Source: Rufibacter roseolus
Lineage (GTDB): Bacteria > Bacteroidota > Bacteroidia > Cytophagales > Hymenobacteraceae
Direction of reading: 5' to 3'
DNA length: 64,000 nt
Assembly (NCBI RefSeq): GCF_017916365.1
Contig: NZ_JAFMSU010000002.1
Coordinates: forward strand, 620,001 to 684,000
Both the position numbers and the translations under genes were made by a program. The notes beneath the pieces are model-generated. The model was not told the DNA's origin. It saw only the letters and a program-made list of their open reading frames with translations, and made no database searches. Below, piece after piece: positions 60,078 to 64,000 of this stretch. The number at the start of each line of letters is the position of its first letter. Position 1 is the stretch's first letter.

Positions 60078-60839
60078 ATGTGTGGCCGATACTCAGTGAG
60101 CAAGAAGAAAGTACCCCAGGAACACCGGTTTTCCTCCAAATTGGAAGGACTGGTGTTTGAGCCGAATTTTGATGCCCGGCCTTCCCAGAAACTGCCGGTC
60201 ATCATCCCCGATGCCGAGAAAGCAATCATGGCTACCTGGGCCTCGCCGGAGAAAGAACCAGATGGCAAGCCTACCTTACCCTTCAATGTAAGGCAAGAAA
60301 ATCTGCTGCGCATTCCGCGGTTTCGGGCGCTGTTGCCCCACCACCGGTGCATCATCCCCATTGACGGATTCTTCGAATGGAAAGAACTGGAGGAAGAACC
60401 AGAAGAACCCACGCCTTCTCCGCTGCCCGATCTTGGCTTAGACTTGTTTGGCAACCCCATCAGAAGCAAAGAGGAAAAAAGCCGGGCCAAGAAAACCAAG
60501 CCTCACAAACAGAAATACCGGTTCACACTTAAAAACGAGGAGCCTTTCGGGTTGGCCGGTCTATGGCGTGAGAGCCTGCTCCCCGATACCGATGAACTGG
60601 TCCCTTACTTCAGTATCATCACCACCCAGGCCAATAGCGCCGTCATGCCTTACCACGACCGCATGCCCGTTATCCTCTCGCCCCAAAGCGAGGACATCTG
60701 GCTCAACAACCGCTTGCAGGAACGCCAATGGTATGAAGTGCTGCAACCTTATGATCCCTACCAGATGCGGGTGATGGCCATTGATGAACGGGAGAGTATT
60801 TTAGGGAATTATGTAGCGCCAGCGCTGAATTCAAGATAA
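60078..60839 (+). CDS. SOS response-associated protease/YedK-HMCES family
   Basis: A 253-residue protein beginning MCGRYSVSKK. The Cys2 amine-reacting residue forms covalent DNA-protein crosslinks with abasic sites in single-stranded DNA, shielding them. Family hallmarks: PNFDARPSQKLPV, NVRQENLLRIPRFRALLPHHRCIIPIDGFFEWK, FGLAGLWRE and the catalytic triad parts HDRMPVIL. An insertion of about 50 charged residues (about 110-160) separates the WKEL block from YRFTLKNEEP, longer than the E. coli protein. A box resembling TAnnTTTG (TATATTTC, about 60040) precedes it. No lexA site was recognised. Confidence 0.9.
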   Translation: MCGRYSVSKKKVPQEHRFSSKLEGLVFEPNFDARPSQKLPVIIPDAEKAIMATWASPEKEPDGKPTLPFNVRQENLLRIPRFRALLPHHRCIIPIDGFFEWKELEEEPEEPTPSPLPDLGLDLFGNPIRSKEEKSRAKKTKPHKQKYRFTLKNEEPFGLAGLWRESLLPDTDELVPYFSIITTQANSAVMPYHDRMPVILSPQSEDIWLNNRLQERQWYEVLQPYDPYQMRVMAIDERESILGNYVAPALNSR

Positions 60840-61021
60840 GCTCCAGAGTTATTATTTTAATGGTGCTTTGTGGATTTAAGGCTCTAAACGGAAATCTACT
60901 TTTGGAGAGAGTCTTTCTTTTGATGGGTTAGGAGGATGATTACACAAGAAGATCTCTTCTGCTGATTTCTCCTTTGTCGCTAGGTTGTTTTGTGGTGCAT
61001 GCGTAGTCTGCTTGTGCTAGC

Positions 61022-61260
61022 GTGGGGCCGCTGTTTGCGTGGGTTCATAAACTGGGTTGTTTCATCGCTACTCTCCGTGCGCTCACGGCCGCGAGGCCCC
61101 GCCTTCCGGCCTCGCGCTGCGCCAGCTTCCTTTGCTCCCTAAAGGTCGCAATGCCTTCGGCACCGGAACCTGACAAGGCGCTCCACCGAAAGGCTGGAAA
61201 AAGGGAATTCGCCAGCAGGAACGCCTCAGACCTCGCAGCGTCCGGAGGTCCTGCGAGCGT
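61022..61260. repeat. GC-rich palindromic block
   Basis: Clearly higher GC than surroundings. It contains a perfect stem CGCGAGGCC / GGCCTCGCG (about 61090-61116) and GACCTC / GAGGTC (61228-61251). Possibly a mobile non-coding element. Confidence 0.4.
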
Positions 61261-61276
61261 CTTCTATTTATAACAT

Positions 61277-61344
61277 GGTTCAAGTCTGTAACTTGGACCT
61301 AAAATGACCGGCAGTTTGCAACTGCCGTGAGGCAATAGCCTTAA
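61277..61344 (+). repeat. three-hairpin repeat, copy 3
   Basis: GGTTCAAGTCTGTAACTTGG (hairpin 1), GGCAGTTTGCAACTGCC (hairpin 2, perfect) and TGAGGCAATAGCCTTA (hairpin 3). Confidence 0.75.
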
Positions 61345-61595
61345 AAGCATACTTTTCCGTAGCTGCAACTTAAGCATAAGACCAAAGTTGTTTAATCTGG
61401 CATTGCCCCTGTAATAGGAGTGATTATCCAAGCAGATCCTTCCATTCCTTTTCAAAGCCAGCAAACTAATCCCATTTTTCTGCCCAATTTTCAGTAAAAA
61501 GCCATAATATATGATATCAATAAAATAGGCCTTCAACTTTTTGCGTTATATTGGCCGGTTTCTTTTATATATTAGGACGTGACTATTTTTTTACG

Positions 61596-61637
61596 TACCT
61601 TTGCACCACAATACACGCCGAGACTCCGTTTGGTCTC
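61596..61637 (+). promoter_or_regulatory. -7 element and leader hairpin of the DEAD-box gene
   Basis: TACCTTTG (61596-61603) fits TAnnTTTG, giving a leader of about 150 nt. Immediately after it is a short hairpin GAGAC (61620-61624) / GTCTC (61633-61637) followed by ATTTTT, terminator-like. Long leaders are known for cold-shock helicase genes. Confidence 0.45.
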
Positions 61638-61758
61638 ATTTTTGGCAATAAGGCACTTCTCAAGCAATCCTCTGTGCGGATTCCCGCAACGAAATCTTGA
61701 TAAATGACGAATACCCTAGGGCAGGTGTATTGCATTTATATATCATACATAATAATTG

Positions 61759-63663
61759 ATGGAAAGAATTAAATTCCAGGAGCTTCCTCTATCGGAAGAA
61801 ATCCAGCGTGCGATCGTGGATTTAGGTTACGAAGAAGCTTCCCCCATCCAGACCGCCGCTATTCCGGTGTTGCTGGAAGGTCGTGACGTTATTGGTCAGG
61901 CCCAGACAGGTACCGGTAAAACGGCTGCTTTCGCTATCCCTACCATTGAGGCCATTGACCCAAACAACCGCGACGTGCAGGCTCTGATCCTGTGCCCCAC
62001 CCGCGAGTTGGCCATTCAGGTATCGGAAGAGATCCAAAAACTGGTTAAATACAAAAAAGGCATCAGCGTAGTGCCTATCTATGGTGGTCAGCCCTATGAG
62101 CGCCAGTTACGCGCCCTCAAACAAGGGGTACAGATCGTGATCGGGACGCCCGGCCGCGTGATGGACCATATTGAGCGGGGAACCCTGCAGTTGGAGAACA
62201 CCAAGAAGATCATTCTTGATGAGGCCGACGAAATGCTGGACATGGGTTTCAGAGAGGACATTGAGTTCGTGCTGAGCCACATGCCGGAAGATCGTCAGAC
62301 CATCTTCTTCTCTGCTACTATGAGTAAGCCCATCATGGAGCTGACGCGCAAGTACCAGACCAACCCAGAGGTGGTGAAGGTGACCCAGCAGCAGCTGACC
62401 GTGACCAACATTGAGCAGATCTACTTTGAAGTACGCAGCGGCGGCAAGATGGAAGTAACCACTCGCCTCATTGACATGTACAATTTCAAAGTGGTGATCA
62501 TCTTCTGTAATACCAAACGCATGGTAGACGAGCTGGTGAGCAACCTGCAGGCCCGTGGCTACTTCGCCGATGGTTTGCATGGAGACCTGAACCAGAACCA
62601 GCGGAACAACGTGATGACCAAGTTCAAAGCGGGTACCCTGGAAATCCTGGTTGCCACTGACGTAGCTGCCCGCGGTATTGACGTGGACAACGTGGAGGCC
62701 GTGATCAACTATGACCTACCGCAGGACGAAGAAAACTATGTACACCGCATAGGGCGTACTGGCCGTGCCGGTAAATCAGGAAAAGCGTTCTCATTTGTAG
62801 CGGGTCGTGACCTGTACAAACTGCGTGACATTGAGCGTTTCACCAAAGCCAAGATCGTTCGTCAGAACGTTCCTACCTATGAAGACGTGGCCGAAGTGCG
62901 CACCACCTTGGTGTTGGATCAGGTGAAAGAAGTTATTCAAAAAGGTGGGTTGTCTAAGCACATCCTTAAAATTGAGCGTCTTGTGGATCAGGATTTCACC
63001 ACCATTGACATTGCCGCGGCTTTGTTGAAACTGGTGATGAAAGACACCAAGAACAAAGAAAAGAGCGCCGAGGCCGCTGAAGGCAAAGGTGGTCCTAAAC
63101 CAGGTTTCGACCGTCTGTTCGTGACTCTGGGCAAGAAAGACCGTCTGCACCCCAAAGACCTGGTAGATATCCTCACCGATAACACCAGCATCCCGGGCGG
63201 CAAAGTAGGTGACATTGACCTGTATGACCGTTTCAGCTTCATTGAGGTACCAACCGAGTACACTTCTGAGATCCTGGAGCGCTTAGCGGTTACTGAAATC
63301 AACGGCATGACCGTGAAGTTCCAGAAAGCCGAGAAGAAAAACATGGATCCAGCTGAAGGTGGCCGTGAGCTGCAGGAACTGGAAGACCGTCCTAGAAAGA
63401 AATTCTACGATGGACCTTTCAACCGCGGTGGCGGAGACCGTGACCGTGGTGGCGACCGCGGAGGAAGCAGAGGCGGCTACGGCGGAGACCGTGGTGGCGA
63501 TCGTGGCGGCCGTTCTTACGGTGGCGACAGAGACCGCGGTGGCGACCGTGGCGGAAGAAGCTACGGTGGCGGTGACCGCGGTGGCAGAAGCTTCGGCGGA
63601 GGAGACCGTGACCGCGGTAACAGCGGTGGCGGCTTCCGGGAAAGAAAAAGAAGAGATTTCTAA
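61759..63663 (+). CDS. deaD: DEAD-box ATP-dependent RNA helicase (DeaD/CsdA type)
   Basis: A 634-residue helicase; the ATG at 61759 (MERIKFQELPLSEE) is preferred to the TTG directly before it. Motifs in order: Q motif SPIQTAAIP, motif I AQTGTGKT (about residue 47), Ia PTRELAIQ, II DEAD in ILDEADEMLDMGF (about 155), III SAT, IV-V region VATDVAARGIDV and VI HRIGRTGRAGKSG. A C-terminal domain (about 385-540) resembles the DbpA/CsdA-type RNA-binding fold. The last ~80 residues are Gly/Arg/Asp repeats (RGGDRGG type) that bind RNA nonspecifically. It remodels ribosomal precursors and mRNA, especially in the cold. The leader (61604-61758) may be thermoregulated. Confidence 0.95.
   Translation: MERIKFQELPLSEEIQRAIVDLGYEEASPIQTAAIPVLLEGRDVIGQAQTGTGKTAAFAIPTIEAIDPNNRDVQALILCPTRELAIQVSEEIQKLVKYKKGISVVPIYGGQPYERQLRALKQGVQIVIGTPGRVMDHIERGTLQLENTKKIILDEADEMLDMGFREDIEFVLSHMPEDRQTIFFSATMSKPIMELTRKYQTNPEVVKVTQQQLTVTNIEQIYFEVRSGGKMEVTTRLIDMYNFKVVIIFCNTKRMVDELVSNLQARGYFADGLHGDLNQNQRNNVMTKFKAGTLEILVATDVAARGIDVDNVEAVINYDLPQDEENYVHRIGRTGRAGKSGKAFSFVAGRDLYKLRDIERFTKAKIVRQNVPTYEDVAEVRTTLVLDQVKEVIQKGGLSKHILKIERLVDQDFTTIDIAAALLKLVMKDTKNKEKSAEAAEGKGGPKPGFDRLFVTLGKKDRLHPKDLVDILTDNTSIPGGKVGDIDLYDRFSFIEVPTEYTSEILERLAVTEINGMTVKFQKAEKKNMDPAEGGRELQELEDRPRKKFYDGPFNRGGGDRDRGGDRGGSRGGYGGDRGGDRGGRSYGGDRDRGGDRGGRSYGGGDRGGRSFGGGDRDRGNSGGGFRERKRRDF
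63424..63645 (+). repeat. Gly/Arg/Asp-rich coding repeats
   Basis: Tandem variants of GGCGACCGTGGTGGC-like DNA encoding RGG, DRGG and RSYGG units in the C-terminus of the helicase. Confidence 0.7.
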
Positions 63664-63759
63664 AAATATTTTCCCAATACTGTAACCTTGGCTACAGACC
63701 CTCCGTTTAAATGAGGGACAGAGCTTAAAAGTTAATAAAGGGTTTAGTATCTGTTTTAA

Positions 63760-63792
63760 AAAAATCGCGGTCCAGAAGAGACCGCGATTTTT
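63760..63792 (+). terminator. helicase terminator
   Basis: 13-bp stem AAAAATCGCGGTC (63760-63772) / GACCGCGATTTTT (63780-63792) and a T-run. Confidence 0.85.
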
Positions 63793-63965
63793 TTTTTGCC
63801 CCTACCTCAATGTTTTAGAGCAGGTTTTAGGAAAATAGCCTCTAAACAGGATTAGATTAGTATAAGCAAAAGGTTGAGGTTAGATCAAGCGTATACTTTG
63901 TGGTTATTAGTGAAAACACCAAAAATAGCAGGCAGGATATAAAGATTGCCGAACAACGATAATAT

Positions 63966-63988
63966 AGGGCACCTCTCATGGGTGCCCT
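63966..63988 (+). terminator. orphan terminator
   Basis: AGGGCACC (63966-63973) / GGTGCCCT (63981-63988), 7-nt loop, followed by a T-run; same stem as at 14400-14420. Confidence 0.65.
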
Positions 63989-64000
63989 TTTTTGTTGGTT

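Larger units (their letters stand above)
60840..61758. other. 919-bp spacer with GC-rich block, repeat and helicase leader
   Basis: From left to right: AT-rich sequence, a GC-rich hairpin-rich block (61022-61260), the three-hairpin repeat copy 3 (61277-61344), AT-rich sequence, and the promoter and leader of the DEAD-box gene (61596-61758). No gene is supported. Confidence 0.6.
63664..64000. other. 337-bp spacer at the window end with two terminators
   Basis: The helicase terminator is at 63760-63792. A second one at 63966-63988 has no recognised gene before it, and the ~170 bp between them carries no protein-like ORF. Confidence 0.55.

Noticed and set aside
63359-63685. 108-codon frame with Ala/Val/Thr repeats over the helicase tail
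   Set aside because: Out-of-frame reading of the Gly/Arg repeat DNA.
1-64000. CRISPR array, tRNA or rRNA genes, transposases
   Set aside because: No evenly spaced repeat-spacer arrangement, no cloverleaf with CCA end, and no transposase motif were recognised by eye; a tRNAscan and CRISPR search would settle this.

Overview
The window looks like a chromosomal segment of an aerobic, pigmented Bacteroidota bacterium, most likely order Cytophagales and near Hymenobacteraceae (Rufibacter, Pontibacter or Nibribacter type). The reasons are: outer-membrane beta-barrel/TonB-type receptors with a carboxypeptidase-regulatory-like front domain, a 730-residue class III glutamine synthetase, an M56/BlaI pair, a CrtA-like carotenoid oxygenase, mostly absent Shine-Dalgarno sites, and several promoters of the Bacteroidota form TTG-N19/20-TAnnTTTG. 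This placement is inferred from gene content only. No tRNA, rRNA, CRISPR array, transposase or prophage was recognised.

Layout. 1-7.5 kb: end of a porin, miaE, an ABC-F ATPase behind an attenuator-like leader, a secreted protein often labelled asparagine synthetase B, an orphan MacB-type permease and a CLC carrying fluoride-antiporter motifs. 7.5-16.4 kb: Skp-like lipoprotein, an outer-membrane receptor plus a 51-residue membrane protein that share one operator/promoter design, a bile-acid-symporter-like carrier, mtaB and an LtaS-like sulfatase. 16.6-25 kb: glnN, two paralogous unknown proteins around a third unknown, ispG with a small membrane protein, a decayed DUF2167 gene, an MmcQ/YjbR protein and a TonB-domain protein. 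25-38 kb: leuS, an AT-rich stretch with a frameshifted PKD lipoprotein, crtA-like, a flavin-binding protein, acpH, slyD, an Upf1-like helicase and a DUF885 peptidase. 38-46.6 kb: thyA, a membrane nucleotide cyclase, an MFS carrier, a Tat-type Gfo/Idh/MocA protein and a sigma-54 two-component system. 47-50.2 kb: an ABC exporter preceded by a sigma-54-like promoter and three spaced operator-like sites. 50.4-64 kb: small unknowns, a second outer-membrane receptor, an M56/BlaI pair whose sensor ends in about eight 29-residue IHG repeats, corA, a VLRF1-like factor, a YedK/HMCES protein and a DEAD-box helicase.

How genes work together. The response regulator/kinase pair (43.9-46.6 kb) is divergent from, and probably activates, the ABC pair at 47.0-50.2 kb. 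The M56 protein and BlaI form a membrane-to-repressor pathway with a palindromic operator. Translation and RNA functions are unusually frequent: miaE, mtaB, leuS, ABC-F, VLRF1-like, Upf1-like and DEAD-box.

The least explained material is intergenic. It includes a roughly 68-bp repeat of three consecutive hairpins (three copies), an element that can fold as an H-type pseudoknot, and several spacers bracketed by inverted simple-sequence repeats. Together with the IHG-repeat sensor and the attenuator-controlled ABC-F gene, these are the best candidates for something new.
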